A stretch of DNA of 34,846 nt from an uncultured Lachnospiraceae bacterium (GCA_910588535.1 CAJUOO010000032.1:1-34846), one strand, 5' to 3'. Shown: positions 8,154-16,602, counted from the stretch's first letter. A program made the numbers and translations. Notes: generated from the sequence alone by a model not told the origin.

Positions 8154-9569
8154 ATGTCAGAGCTGGGACGAATTGCTAAAGAGATAGAAAAGAAAAAAAA
8201 TCTGGAGCTTAATCTGCCAAAATATATGAATACCATGCATACCTTATATCACCGGTTTGCATATATTCATCTGGCACTTAATTATTATACCTGTGGAGAG
8301 ATGTTTGTGGAGGAGATGGAACTGCCGGATTCTCTTAGAAAGCTGGCAGGCAGAGTCCATGAGATAATACAGGATGGACTTCTTGAAAATCTGTCTGCCG
8401 ACAAGCTGGTAGCTCAGGTGAAGGAGATCGATAAGATTCGGACAGAGATTATGGAAGGTGTGACGCTGCTGACAAGTTATGTGGACTGTCTTCAGATCTA
8501 TGAATATGTGTTAAATCGCGTGGAATATCGATTTGGTGATGTGGTATTTCCATTCCGGTATAATGACAGTGGCTTTACGCAGAGAATGATGCAGTATATC
8601 TTAAAGGATAAGGATCGGATGGTTATGCGCACAAAGGTTAGTCAGGTGATTGGGCAGCTCCCTATGCGCATGACAAAGCAGAGATTTTTCGAGATTGTGA
8701 GAGAGAACTTTTCTATGTATCTGGGAAGTGAGAAGAGTGATCTTGACGATCTGTTGTATATGCTTCGCACTTGTGCGGCATTTGATGAGCCAAAACAGGT
8801 GCCGGAAGGGTGGGAGAAGATTTTCAATGCTTATCGTAGATTGAAGAATACAGATTATAAAGAGATATCAGAGGAGGAATATGAGAAGTGCAGGGAAGAT
8901 CTCATTTCTGCCACAGAATATATTCATCGTATAAATAATATGTATCAGATGCTTCAGGAGGTTGTCAATGATGTCTATATCCTGCTCCTCTCCATGCCAT
9001 ATGCGCTGACAGAGACGAAGGAGTTAGAGAGCTGTAGGACAATTCTTCGGTATGTTCAGGAGCAGATTAAGAGTAAGAGGAAAGATGCCTTTGAGGGCGA
9101 GGAGGCGGAGAAGCTTCTGGAGTCCTTTGAGAAGCTGGAGGGAAAACAGGAGCAGCTCTATGAGCTGTTCTCGGAGAATGATTATCTGCTGGACTCCATG
9201 GATGAGCTGATGGATACCATGAAGAGTATTATGGTGGATAAATTATATCTGTCTCTAAAGCAGATAGCAAAGCTCGCATCTAACAGCCGTTATATCGAGC
9301 TGCACAAGGTGAGAAAGACAGAGCTTGTGGAGGAGGATTATCTGGATCAGGTATTTCGGAGCTTTATGGAGGACATGGAGTTGTCCTTTAAAGAAAATGT
9401 AAAGATTGTAAACCGCGCGAGAATGGCGGCGGTGCTTCAGGCCCTCCCGACATTTTTGAGGAATATGGATGAATGTGAAATGTATATTAGGCAGGCACTG
9501 ATGAACTGCTCGGATCAGACAGAGAAGCTTGCCTGTGTGGAGCTTCTTATGGAGCTGATGGAGCAGTAG
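8154..9569 (+). CDS. Conserved-looking protein of unknown function (471 aa, mostly helical)
   Basis: I do not recognise a family. The protein starts nine bases after the pyk stop, behind AGGACGAG, and is acidic and rich in Glu, Leu and Met. It has long stretches that read as amphipathic helices (residues 230-350 especially). No signal peptide, membrane segment, nucleotide-binding loop or zinc site is visible. Codon use looks like that of its neighbours. Its position directly behind pyk and ahead of a small gene and the DUF2953/gerW pair suggests co-transcription, not a specific function. Confidence 0.8.
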   Translation: MSELGRIAKEIEKKKNLELNLPKYMNTMHTLYHRFAYIHLALNYYTCGEMFVEEMELPDSLRKLAGRVHEIIQDGLLENLSADKLVAQVKEIDKIRTEIMEGVTLLTSYVDCLQIYEYVLNRVEYRFGDVVFPFRYNDSGFTQRMMQYILKDKDRMVMRTKVSQVIGQLPMRMTKQRFFEIVRENFSMYLGSEKSDLDDLLYMLRTCAAFDEPKQVPEGWEKIFNAYRRLKNTDYKEISEEEYEKCREDLISATEYIHRINNMYQMLQEVVNDVYILLLSMPYALTETKELESCRTILRYVQEQIKSKRKDAFEGEEAEKLLESFEKLEGKQEQLYELFSENDYLLDSMDELMDTMKSIMVDKLYLSLKQIAKLASNSRYIELHKVRKTELVEEDYLDQVFRSFMEDMELSFKENVKIVNRARMAAVLQALPTFLRNMDECEMYIRQALMNCSDQTEKLACVELLMELMEQ

Positions 9570-9577
9570 GAACGGCT

Positions 9578-9901
9578 ATGAGGTGGTATCGGAAACTGTA
9601 TATAGGAGAGACGGCGAGAAAGGACAGATACCGCATTGTCGGCAAGGTCAAACACAGACGCCCTCAGAGAGATGCCTATCTGATTACGCTTGCTACGAAT
9701 GAAAAAAATCTTTTGGATATCTATCCAGCGAACACGATGCTGTGGCATTATTTTTATAAGAGCAGTATTTTGATAGTGGGCATCGCGGGAAGTCATGAGG
9801 AGGCGGTGGAGCTTGCCTGTCAGATTGTCACACAGGTATACCAAGATACAGGGAGTTTTAACGTAAGGAGTTATATAGAGGAGCACGACGGCAAGAATTA
9901 A
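9578..9901 (+). CDS. Small protein of unknown function (107 aa)
   Basis: This is a soluble, basic N-terminus followed by a mixed region (RRPQRDAYLITLATNEKNLLDIY ...). It starts nine bases after the previous stop behind a weak AGGA-type ribosome site. No transmembrane segment or known motif is visible. The tight spacing on both sides places it in the pyk-gerW transcription unit. It looks real because of its spacing and codon use, but I cannot assign a role. Confidence 0.65.
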   Translation: MRWYRKLYIGETARKDRYRIVGKVKHRRPQRDAYLITLATNEKNLLDIYPANTMLWHYFYKSSILIVGIAGSHEEAVELACQIVTQVYQDTGSFNVRSYIEEHDGKN

Positions 9902-9928
9902 GTATCGGACAAAATAAGGGGAGAGGAC

Positions 9929-10930
9929 ATGCTACATATATTAGGTATGATATTAAAAATAGCAGGAATTCTGTTGGGAAGCATACTTGGTATGATTTTG
10001 CTGCTCTCCCTTCTTATTCTTTTTGTGTCGATCCGCTATCGTGTAAATGGCAGCTATGGGGAGGAAGGTCCGAAGGATCTGGATGTAAAGGCAAGGATCT
10101 CTTGGCTGTTCTCACTTATAATCGTTGACATCGTTTATGATGACAGAGGAATCTTCCATAAAATAAGGATATTTGGTATCCCGATAGGAAGAAAGAGAAA
10201 GACTGCTGTCAGCAAGGATACAGAAGAAGCACATACCATAGAGAAAAAAGATAATACAGAGAAAACAAAAGATACAAAAACAGTTCTAGATACAAAAAAA
10301 GAACAAGCATATATTATAGAAGAAGAACATAAAACAGAAAAAGAACAAGAGTCACATAAAGATCAAAGTACAGGTAAGGAACAGGACGCAAAAGATATAC
10401 AATATACCACATATCTACCAGAATCAGCTCAAGAGCAGGAGGAAGAATCAGAAGGAGAACAAAACAGGCAGAGAAGAGTTTCCTTCACACAAAAGCTGCG
10501 TCAGATATGGGAAAAGATAAAGGCGGTAAAGAACAATATTCAAGATAAAATTAAGAATGTGAAGGAAAAGATAACACAGCTTCACGTGCTCTTGACAGAT
10601 GAGAAAAATAAAGAAGCACTTCGCCTGATAGGAAAGCAGCTTTGCTATCTGTGGAAGCATATAAAACCAAAGAAGCTCTCTGCTGTGTGCAGGTTTGGCT
10701 TTGACGACCCATCACTGACAGGGCAGGCACTGGCGGCTGCATCTGTGTTGTATCCTTATTACAAAAATAGTATTCAGTTATATCCAAATTTTGAACAGAA
10801 GATTCTTATAGGAGAGGGATATGTAAAAGGCAGAATACGAATCTTTCCCATGGTTCTGATTATAATAAGACTATGGAGAAATAAGCAGATACGCAGCATG
10901 GTGAAAAAATGGATGAGAAAGAATTCATAA
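9929..10930 (+). CDS. DUF2953 membrane-anchored protein (YtfI-like)
   Basis: A hydrophobic helix at about residues 5-35 (LKIAGILLGSILGMILLL) anchors the protein, followed by the short beta-rich part typical of DUF2953. Residues 90-165 are a low-complexity linker of Lys, Glu, Asp and Thr repeats. The conserved C-terminal part (RFGFDDPSLTGQALAAASVLYP...) resembles YtfI of Bacillus, which sits next to ytfJ/gerW just as this gene sits 16 bases before gerW. GGGGAGAGG precedes the ATG. The linker has no fixed-length constraint and probably varies between relatives. A sporulation-related role is inferred from the partner gene. Confidence 0.8.
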   Translation: MLHILGMILKIAGILLGSILGMILLLSLLILFVSIRYRVNGSYGEEGPKDLDVKARISWLFSLIIVDIVYDDRGIFHKIRIFGIPIGRKRKTAVSKDTEEAHTIEKKDNTEKTKDTKTVLDTKKEQAYIIEEEHKTEKEQESHKDQSTGKEQDAKDIQYTTYLPESAQEQEEESEGEQNRQRRVSFTQKLRQIWEKIKAVKNNIQDKIKNVKEKITQLHVLLTDEKNKEALRLIGKQLCYLWKHIKPKKLSAVCRFGFDDPSLTGQALAAASVLYPYYKNSIQLYPNFEQKILIGEGYVKGRIRIFPMVLIIIRLWRNKQIRSMVKKWMRKNS

Positions 10931-10946
10931 AATAGGAGGAAGAACG

Positions 10947-11330
10947 ATGTCAGAAAATAATATGTTCAACACAACTGTAGAGTCATTGTTTAAAGGAATG
11001 GACGGCTTTATCACGACAAAGACCGTGGTGGGCGATGCCATACATGTGGGCGATACCATTATTCTGCCGCTTGTGGACGTAAGCTTTGGCGTGGGTGCAG
11101 GTGCCTTCACTGAGGATAAGAAGAATAACGGTGCAGGTGGAATGGGAGGAAAGATAAGCCCAAGCGCGGTGCTGGTGATCCAGAATGGAACGACCAAGCT
11201 TGTCAATGTGAAGAATCAGGATGGCTTGACAAAGGTATTGGATATGGTACCTGACTTTGTCAATCGGTTTACCGCAGGAAAAGAGTCAGCCGCTGCAGAG
11301 GAAACGGTGGAAGAGGAGAAGAAGGACTAA
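10947..11330 (+). CDS. gerW: GerW/YtfJ family spore protein
   Basis: The protein is 127 residues. It starts MSENNMFNTTVESLFKGMD and has the hallmark pattern VGDAIHVGDTIILPLVDVSFGVGAG, the glycine-rich NNGAGGMGGKISPSAVLVI and an acidic Glu-rich tail. In Bacillus this family is needed for normal spore germination. The AGGAGG site is seven bases before the ATG. The pairing with an upstream DUF2953 gene matches the ytfI-ytfJ arrangement and supports a spore-forming host. Confidence 0.92.
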   Translation: MSENNMFNTTVESLFKGMDGFITTKTVVGDAIHVGDTIILPLVDVSFGVGAGAFTEDKKNNGAGGMGGKISPSAVLVIQNGTTKLVNVKNQDGLTKVLDMVPDFVNRFTAGKESAAAEETVEEEKKD

Positions 11331-11350
11331 AATATTGTTATCAGAGATAG

Positions 11351-11390
11351 GCCTTTGGCATACTATATAGAGTAATCATGTGCCGGAGGC
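11351..11390 (+). promoter_or_regulatory. Hairpin that would mask the ribosome site of the next small gene
   Basis: GCCTTTGGCA (11351-11360) pairs with TGCCGGAGGC (11381-11390) over ten positions including two G-U pairs, and TACT (11361-11364) pairs with AGTA (11371-11374) inside. The 3' arm contains the GGAGG ribosome site of the 45-residue gene that starts at 11396. Folding would hide the site, so translation may be controlled or coupled. Confidence 0.45.
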
Positions 11391-11395
11391 TTTAT

Positions 11396-11533
11396 ATGTG
11401 TCGGATGATTGGCTTTATCCTGTTCTGGGTGGCAGTGGGGATTGCGTTCTCGCTCTGCTTCCGCAGTCCAGTGTTCAGGACCTTGTTGGCGCTGGTGCTG
11501 CTGGTGTGCGGATTTAACCTTTTTTGCAAATAA
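11396..11533 (+). CDS. Small two-helix membrane protein (45 aa)
   Basis: A 45-codon frame follows GGAGG after seven bases and ends TTTTGCAAATAA at 11533. The product has two hydrophobic stretches (MIGFILFWVAVGIAFSL and LLALVLLVCGFNLF) separated by a short turn with Arg and Pro, so it is predicted to be a membrane hairpin. It lies between gerW and a strong terminator, with codon use like its neighbours. I know of no assigned function. The intact SD, the position right before the terminator and the two clean helices argue that it is a real gene. Confidence 0.6.
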   Translation: MCRMIGFILFWVAVGIAFSLCFRSPVFRTLLALVLLVCGFNLFCK

Positions 11534-11549
11534 AGAATAGCAGAATAAA

Positions 11550-11612
11550 AATAAAACAGACATATCGGAGGAATGTAAATCGAGATCCCGATATGTCTGT
11601 TCTGTTTTTCGA
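11550..11612. terminator. Strong bidirectional terminator
   Basis: A 13-bp perfect stem (11556-11568 with 11588-11600) is followed on the plus strand by TCTGTTTTTC, and on the minus strand by TTTATTTTTATTC. It separates the gerW unit from the convergent rpmB gene and can serve both. Confidence 0.88.
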
Positions 11613-11652
11613 TAAATTTTCTTGAAGAATAAGGATATTCCTCTCAGTCTTC

Positions 11653-11838
11653 TTATGCGCGCTCAACAGCACCACTTCTTAAGCATGAAGTGCAAACATA
11701 CATCTTCTTAGATGCACCGTTTACCTTAACACGCACAGACTTAACATTAGCTTTCCACATGGTGTTCGTTTTTCTATTAGAATGACTCACATTGTGGCCG
11801 AACTGGACACCCTTACCACAAATATTACACTTTGCCAT
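11653..11838 (-). CDS. rpmB: 50S ribosomal protein L28
   Basis: The 61-residue protein begins MAKCNICGKGVQFGHNVSHS and contains SNRKTNTMWKANVKSVRV and YVCTSCLRSG, the standard L28 pattern. The cysteine pairs CxxC at both ends (CNIC, CTSC) are the zinc-binding version. The ribosome site AGGAGG lies eight bases upstream on the minus strand. It stands alone with its own promoter and terminator, as usual in Clostridia. Confidence 0.97.
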   Translation of the reverse strand: MAKCNICGKGVQFGHNVSHSNRKTNTMWKANVKSVRVKVNGASKKMYVCTSCLRSGAVERA

Positions 11839-11896
11839 GACCGCACCTCCTCACATCTGCACCTATTAGATCCTAAAAGGACCCATAACATTGCTT

Positions 11897-11925
11897 ATTC
11901 TATCAGATATTTTGCAATAATGCAA
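11897..11925 (-). promoter_or_regulatory. rpmB promoter
   Basis: On the minus strand TTGCAT (11920-11925), a 17-base spacer and TAGAAT (11897-11902) lie about 60 bases upstream of the rpmB start codon. Confidence 0.7.
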
Positions 11926-12014
11926 GTGGAAAATAAAAAAATGTATGATATTTGTTTTTTATAATAGGGAGAAGGTCACATAGGGGTTAAAGTTTTTTGA
12001 GGAATGTCGATATT

Positions 12015-12026
12015 ATATTCGAATAT
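12015..12026. promoter_or_regulatory. Perfect 12-base palindrome between rpmB and rex
   Basis: ATATTCGAATAT is fully self-complementary and lies 35 bases upstream of the rex -35 element. It could be a regulator site. No known operator is recognised. Confidence 0.3.
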
Positions 12027-12060
12027 GTCTGAAATTTTATCCAAAAACATCCCAGAATGT

Positions 12061-12089
12061 TTGACATTTTTTTAACATTCATATATACT
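12061..12089 (+). promoter_or_regulatory. rex promoter with overlapping possible Rex operator
   Basis: TTGACA (12061-12066), 17 bases, then TATACT (12084-12089). The same stretch 12061-12078 fits the Rex operator pattern TTGTTAAnnnnTTAACAA at 10 of 14 fixed positions, with the right half nearly perfect (TTAACA). Autoregulation by Rex would be consistent with this overlap. Confidence 0.6.
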
Positions 12090-12146
12090 GTTATACAGTA
12101 CAGTTTCAGCACAGTAATGGTAAATGAATGACAGGAGGCGGGGAAT

Positions 12147-12797
12147 TTGGAAGGTAAGGAAATATCGCAGGCGGTCGTAAATAGGCTTCCCCGGTACTAC
12201 CGGTATCTAGGCGAATTGATGGAAAGCGGAGTGGAGCGTATCTCCTCCAATGAACTGAGTGAATATATGAAGGTCACGGCGTCCCAGATTCGACAGGACC
12301 TGAATAATTTCGGCGGATTCGGGCAGCAGGGTTATGGGTATAATGTGGAGTCCCTGTATGCAGAGATAGCAAAAATACTTGGAATAGATCAATCCCATAA
12401 TATGATAATAATCGGTGCCGGAAATCTTGGGCAGGCCATTGCAAATTATGAAAATTTTGAGAAGAGGGGCTTTTTGGTTAAAGGGCTTTTTGACAATAAT
12501 CCTGCTCTTGAGGGAATTATGGTAAGGGGGATTCCCGTTCAGGGGATAGATAGGTTGGAGGATTTTATTCGTGAGAACCATATTGATATAGCGGCTCTTA
12601 CCATACCAAAGGCAAAGGCGGCACAGATGGCGGAGCGTGTTGTGAAAAGTGGTGTGAAGGCAATCTGGAATTTTGCGCACACCGATCTGAATATGCCTGA
12701 CGATGTGATTGTGGAAAATGTACATCTGTCAGAGAGCTTGATGCGCTTGTCCTACAATATGCTGAGAATACCGAAACCGGATCGTGGGGGAATGTGA
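12147..12797 (+). CDS. rex: Redox-sensing transcriptional repressor Rex
   Basis: The 216-residue protein has an N-terminal winged helix (residues 1-80, ISSNELSEYMKVTASQIRQDL ... FGGFGQQGYGYNV) and a Rossmann domain starting MIIIGAGNLGQAI (GAGNLG at 90-95), which senses the NADH/NAD+ ratio. The C-terminal helix involved in domain swapping (LSYNMLRIPK) is present. In anaerobes Rex represses fermentation and NADH-reoxidation genes when NAD+ is high. The start is TTG, ten bases after AGGAGG. Following genes start 10 bases downstream, so they are probably co-transcribed. Confidence 0.95.
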   Translation: MEGKEISQAVVNRLPRYYRYLGELMESGVERISSNELSEYMKVTASQIRQDLNNFGGFGQQGYGYNVESLYAEIAKILGIDQSHNMIIIGAGNLGQAIANYENFEKRGFLVKGLFDNNPALEGIMVRGIPVQGIDRLEDFIRENHIDIAALTIPKAKAAQMAERVVKSGVKAIWNFAHTDLNMPDDVIVENVHLSESLMRLSYNMLRIPKPDRGGM

Positions 12798-12806
12798 GGG
12801 ATAAGC

Positions 12807-13445
12807 ATGGCAAGAATAAAACAGGTAAAAAGACAGCCGGACGGACGGCTTGTGCAGCTTCTGCGCAGGAATAAGGCGCCGATCTTGACTCTGGATGAGC
12901 ACTGGCACAGGCTGTTCACGGAGGAAGATAAGACAGATCGTCTGAAACGGCTGGAGATGGAGGTCAATAACCTTCTAAAGAAGCAGGGTAAGGCCAATAC
13001 AGATCTGCAGGATGTGAAGAAGGTGAAAGCGCGCTTAATGCAGAATATTATGGAAAATATGGAGGATCTGTCAGGCGAGGTGGAGCGCGCCCGCGAGAAG
13101 CGCCTGAGTAAGAGCCAGAAGCTGATACGGGAGGCAAACGATAAGATTGCACAGCTAGAGTATGATGTGGAGGAGCTTCCTAATAAGCTTACAGATGCAA
13201 ACAGGGAGCTTCTTGAGGAGAGTATTCAGCTCTGCTATAAGAGAATTAACAGAAACAAAGAAGAGATAGATGAGATGGCAGACTGGATTCAGCAGATTCG
13301 GCTGGAGCTTAAAAGAAAGCTTGTCAGAAAGCAGGAGATGGAGGAGGAAAATGCAAAGATCTACACAAATCTGCATGATATGCTTGGCCCTGAGCTAATT
13401 GAATATTTTGATTCAGAATATGGGAGAGATGGTGAGGGAAATTGA
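12807..13445 (+). CDS. Coiled-coil protein of unknown function (212 aa)
   Basis: Residues 40-190 are strongly charged with a heptad-like pattern and long Lys/Glu runs, so the protein is probably a cytoplasmic coiled coil. The N-terminus (MARIKQVKRQPDGRLVQLLRR) is basic. No enzymatic motif or membrane segment is visible. It lies between rex and the NAD(P)HX-repair gene; its stop overlaps the TTG start of the next gene (TTGA), which suggests translational coupling. I do not recognise a named family. Confidence 0.75.
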   Translation: MARIKQVKRQPDGRLVQLLRRNKAPILTLDEHWHRLFTEEDKTDRLKRLEMEVNNLLKKQGKANTDLQDVKKVKARLMQNIMENMEDLSGEVERAREKRLSKSQKLIREANDKIAQLEYDVEELPNKLTDANRELLEESIQLCYKRINRNKEEIDEMADWIQQIRLELKRKLVRKQEMEEENAKIYTNLHDMLGPELIEYFDSEYGRDGEGN

Positions 13446-14962
13446 GATATCTGGTAGATGAGCTGGAGATGAGGCAGATAGAGGAGGATGCCATGGAGGG
13501 AGCAGGGATTCCTTCTATGGTACTTATGGAGAGGGCGGCGCTGTCAGTTGTGGAGGAAATCAGGCAACGGGCGGACGCTCCTTCTGTTTTGTGTGTCTGT
13601 GGCATGGGAAATAATGGTGCAGATGGGCTGGCTGTGGCCAGAATTTTGGCAGAGTCAGATATTCCGGTTGAGGTTTTTTGCCTTGGAAGAGAGGAGAACG
13701 CCACTGCTGAGTGGAAAAAGCAGAGAGAGATTCTCGATGCTGTCGGTGTATTCGTAGTTAAAAATCCAAGCCTTTCTGAATATACTGTGGTAGTGGATGC
13801 CATATTTGGTATCGGTTTAAAGAGAAATGTGGAGGGAAGCTTTGCAGAGTGGATAGGGCGGATCAATGAGAGCCGTGCATGGGTGATTTCTGTGGATATG
13901 CCAAGTGGAATTTCGGCATCCTCCGGCGAGGAGCTTTCTGTTGCAGTAAGAGCAGATGTCACTGTGACCTTTGGCGCTATAAAGGCAGGATTGATTTTTT
14001 ATCCCGGCGCTGTGTGTGCGGGTGAGGTTGTGGTAAAGCAGATAGGATTTCCTGCGAGAAGCTTTCTTTCGGTAAAGCCAAAGTTATACACGTTAGACAG
14101 AGAGGCAGAAAGGATGCTTCCAAAGCGGATGCCGGATTATAATAAAGGGTCGGCGGGAAAGCTTTTGGTGATTGCTGGCAGCAAAAATATGGCGGGTGCA
14201 GCGTATCTGGCAGCGAGTGCGGCATATCGCATGGGAGCCGGTCTGGTAAGGATTTTTACCACGGAGTCGAATCGCATAAGCTTGCAGCAGCTTCTCCCTG
14301 AGGCGGTGCTTGTCACCTATGAGGAAGAGATTAGCAATCTTTTAAAGGAGTCTCTTGATTGGGCAGATGCGGTTGTTGCAGGTCCCGGTATTGGCATGGC
14401 GGATCGATCGGTCCGTCTGATGGAGGAATTAAGCAAATATGCCTTCAGTCATAGAGATAAGCCATATATATTGGATGCAGATGCTTTAAATATATTGAGC
14501 TGCCATGCAAAGCTTTGGGAAGGTTTTTCGGGCTGTTCAGTTATTACGCCACATATGGGCGAGATAGCACGCATAGCAAAAACAGATATCGCAGGGGTAA
14601 AAAAGGACAGAATTGCATGTGCCAGAAGAGTGGCGGCAGACTACCAGACGGTTTGTGTCTGCAAGGATGCAAGGACTATAGTGTGTGAGGCGGAAGGGCC
14701 CTGCTATGTCAATACAAGCGGCAACAGTGGCATGGCAAAGGCAGGTTCCGGCGATGTGTTAAGTGGGATGATTGCATGTCTGTCCATAAAGCTTCCTCTT
14801 AGGCAGGCGGCAGAACTTGGCGTGTATCTACACGGACTTGCGGGGGATATGGCAAGGAAAAAGCTTGGGGAATATGCCATGATGGCAAGTGATCTTGTAG
14901 AACAGGCAGGTTATCTGACAAAGATACTTCAAGATGGAGGAAATGATGAAGATAGATGTTGA
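13442..14962 (+). CDS. nnr: Bifunctional NAD(P)H-hydrate epimerase / ADP-dependent NAD(P)H-hydrate dehydratase
   Basis: This enzyme repairs damaged (hydrated) NADH and NADPH. The N-terminal epimerase half (about 1-215) has the YjeF-type start with GIPSMVLMERAA and the CGMGNNGADGLAVARIL loop. The C-terminal half (about 225-500) is the ribokinase-like dehydratase, with YNKGSAGKLLVIAGS, AGPGIGM, ILDADALN, ITPHMGE and the phosphate-binding NTSGNSGMAKAGSGDVLSG. At 506 residues it is full length. Start TTG at 13442 overlaps the stop of the coiled-coil gene by four bases. It is followed by alr with a short overlap; nnr-alr-mazF is a frequent arrangement in Firmicutes. Confidence 0.95.
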   Translation: MRYLVDELEMRQIEEDAMEGAGIPSMVLMERAALSVVEEIRQRADAPSVLCVCGMGNNGADGLAVARILAESDIPVEVFCLGREENATAEWKKQREILDAVGVFVVKNPSLSEYTVVVDAIFGIGLKRNVEGSFAEWIGRINESRAWVISVDMPSGISASSGEELSVAVRADVTVTFGAIKAGLIFYPGAVCAGEVVVKQIGFPARSFLSVKPKLYTLDREAERMLPKRMPDYNKGSAGKLLVIAGSKNMAGAAYLAASAAYRMGAGLVRIFTTESNRISLQQLLPEAVLVTYEEEISNLLKESLDWADAVVAGPGIGMADRSVRLMEELSKYAFSHRDKPYILDADALNILSCHAKLWEGFSGCSVITPHMGEIARIAKTDIAGVKKDRIACARRVAADYQTVCVCKDARTIVCEAEGPCYVNTSGNSGMAKAGSGDVLSGMIACLSIKLPLRQAAELGVYLHGLAGDMARKKLGEYAMMASDLVEQAGYLTKILQDGGNDEDRC

Positions 14963-16151
14963 GAGAGGGAATCTGTACCGGGTCTATGCAAAGATTGATC
15001 TGGATGCAGTTCGCAGCAATCTGCTGGAGATAAAAAAACGTGTAGGGGAAGTCTGCCAGATTATGGCGGTGGTGAAGGCAGACGGCTACGGGCATGGCGC
15101 TGTGGAGATAGCGAATGATGTGGAGGAGCTTGTCTTGGGATTTGCGACAGCGACAGTGGACGAGGCGGAGGCTCTGCGCATATGTGGAATTAAGAAGCCG
15201 ATCTTGGTGCTGGGTCATGTGCATGAAAGCTTATTTGAGACATTGATACAAAATCAAATCAGTGTGAATATCTATACCTTAAAGGATGCAAAGGCATTGT
15301 CAGAGGTGGCGGGCAGGCTTTCTGCGAACGCTCTTTTGCATTTTAAGCTTGACACGGGAATGGGTAGGCTTGGCGTGAGCGATGAGGCGGAGGCTCTTTC
15401 TTTGTTAAAGAGTATTATGGCACTTCCCAATCTTGTGATGGAGGGACTATTTACGCACTTTTCTTCTGCGGACGAGAAGGATAAGGAAAAGACCAAGAGG
15501 CAGCTTGAGAGGTTTCTCTCTTTTTCTCAGAAGGTGAAGGAGGAAGGGATTGAGATACCACTGCTTCACTGTTCGAACAGTGCGGGTATTCTTGATGTGC
15601 CGGAGGCAGATTTTAATATGGTTCGCGCAGGGATTGCAATGTATGGGCTGTATCCTTCCGAGGAGGTGGAGATGGATCACGTAAGGCTCATACCTGTGAT
15701 GGAGCTTAAGAGCCATATTGTCTTTTTAAAGGAGATGGAGGCAGGATGTACCATCAGCTATGGTGCCACATATGTGACAGAGCGAAGAACAAGGGTGGCA
15801 ACGATTCCGGTGGGCTATGCGGACGGGTATCCAAGAGCGTTGTCGAATAGGGGATATGTCCTGATTCATGGGAGAAGAGCACCGATTCTTGGACGTATCT
15901 GTATGGATCAATTTATGGTGGATGTAACTGGGATACCAGAGGCACAGGAGGGGGATACGGTAACGTTAATTGGGTCAGACGGAGAAGAAAGGATTTCTGT
16001 GGAGGAGCTTGCTGACATTGTGGGCAATACATTTAATTATGAAATTGTATGTGATCTGGGGAAACGGATTCCAAGAGTATTTTACAAGCAGCAAGAAGCG
16101 GTGTCAGCCCGCTCATATCTGCCCTCTCTGCTCTCAAAATTTCATGAATGA
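14946..16151 (+). CDS. alr: Alanine racemase
   Basis: This PLP enzyme makes D-alanine for peptidoglycan. The PLP lysine lies in AVVKADGYGHG (Lys44 from the chosen start), and the second-domain catalytic tyrosine in CTISYGATY. GRICMDQFMVDVT and the C-terminal NYEIVCDLGKRIPRVF are typical. I chose ATG at 14946 because GGAGG is five bases upstream; ATG codons at 14934 and 14943 are in frame, but the latter is too near the site and the former lies before it. The start overlaps the end of nnr by 17 bases, so translation is coupled. The C-terminus is of normal length (about 400 residues). Confidence 0.96.
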   Translation: MKIDVERGNLYRVYAKIDLDAVRSNLLEIKKRVGEVCQIMAVVKADGYGHGAVEIANDVEELVLGFATATVDEAEALRICGIKKPILVLGHVHESLFETLIQNQISVNIYTLKDAKALSEVAGRLSANALLHFKLDTGMGRLGVSDEAEALSLLKSIMALPNLVMEGLFTHFSSADEKDKEKTKRQLERFLSFSQKVKEEGIEIPLLHCSNSAGILDVPEADFNMVRAGIAMYGLYPSEEVEMDHVRLIPVMELKSHIVFLKEMEAGCTISYGATYVTERRTRVATIPVGYADGYPRALSNRGYVLIHGRRAPILGRICMDQFMVDVTGIPEAQEGDTVTLIGSDGEERISVEELADIVGNTFNYEIVCDLGKRIPRVFYKQQEAVSARSYLPSLLSKFHE

Positions 16152-16254
16152 TATTGATTAAGCTCGTCTAAAAATGTAATTGATTCTGGTATACACACGA
16201 AATAACCGGGCATACTGAAGATATGTAAACCTGATAAATGGAGTGTGACAGAAA

Positions 16255-16602
16255 TTGATGATACGACGAGGCGATATATATTATGCAGATTTAAGACCCG
16301 TGATCGGTTCGGAGCAGGGCGGTATCCGTCCAGTTTTGATTATCCAGAATGATATTGGGAACAAGCACAGCCCGACCGTGATCTGCGCGGCGATCACATC
16401 AAAGATGAATAAGGCGAAGCTTCCCACGCATGTGGAGCTTGACAGCAGCAAATATGATATTATGAAGGATTCTGTTATTTTGCTGGAACAGCTTCGTACC
16501 ATTGACAAAAAGCGATTAAAGGATAAGATATGCCATCTGGACAGAGAGATCTTGAGAAAGGTGGATCAAGCATTATTAGTGAGCCTTGAATTAACTACAT
16601 AA
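16255..16602 (+). CDS. mazF: MazF/PemK-type mRNA interferase (EndoA-like)
   Basis: The 115-residue toxin family member has MIRRGDIYYADLRPVIGSEQGG (split across the start), IRPVLIIQNDIGNKHSPTVI and AAITSKMNKAKLPTHVEL, with the conserved Arg and Thr/Ser of the endoribonuclease site. The family cleaves single-stranded RNA at short sequence motifs. In Bacillus the antitoxin EndoAI lies between alr and the toxin, but only about 100 bases separate alr and this gene here, without a credible open frame. The TTG at 16255 or the adjacent ATG at 16258 are possible starts; GGAG is ten or more bases upstream. Antitoxin control must come from elsewhere or have been lost. Confidence 0.92.
   Translation: MMIRRGDIYYADLRPVIGSEQGGIRPVLIIQNDIGNKHSPTVICAAITSKMNKAKLPTHVELDSSKYDIMKDSVILLEQLRTIDKKRLKDKICHLDREILRKVDQALLVSLELTT

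Noticed and set aside
12207..12725. 172-codon minus-strand frame in rex
   Set aside because: It lies wholly within the rex coding region, which is clearly the real gene.
13324..13962. 212-codon minus-strand frame across the coiled-coil and nnr genes
   Set aside because: Serine-rich shadow sequence; both plus-strand genes there are well supported.
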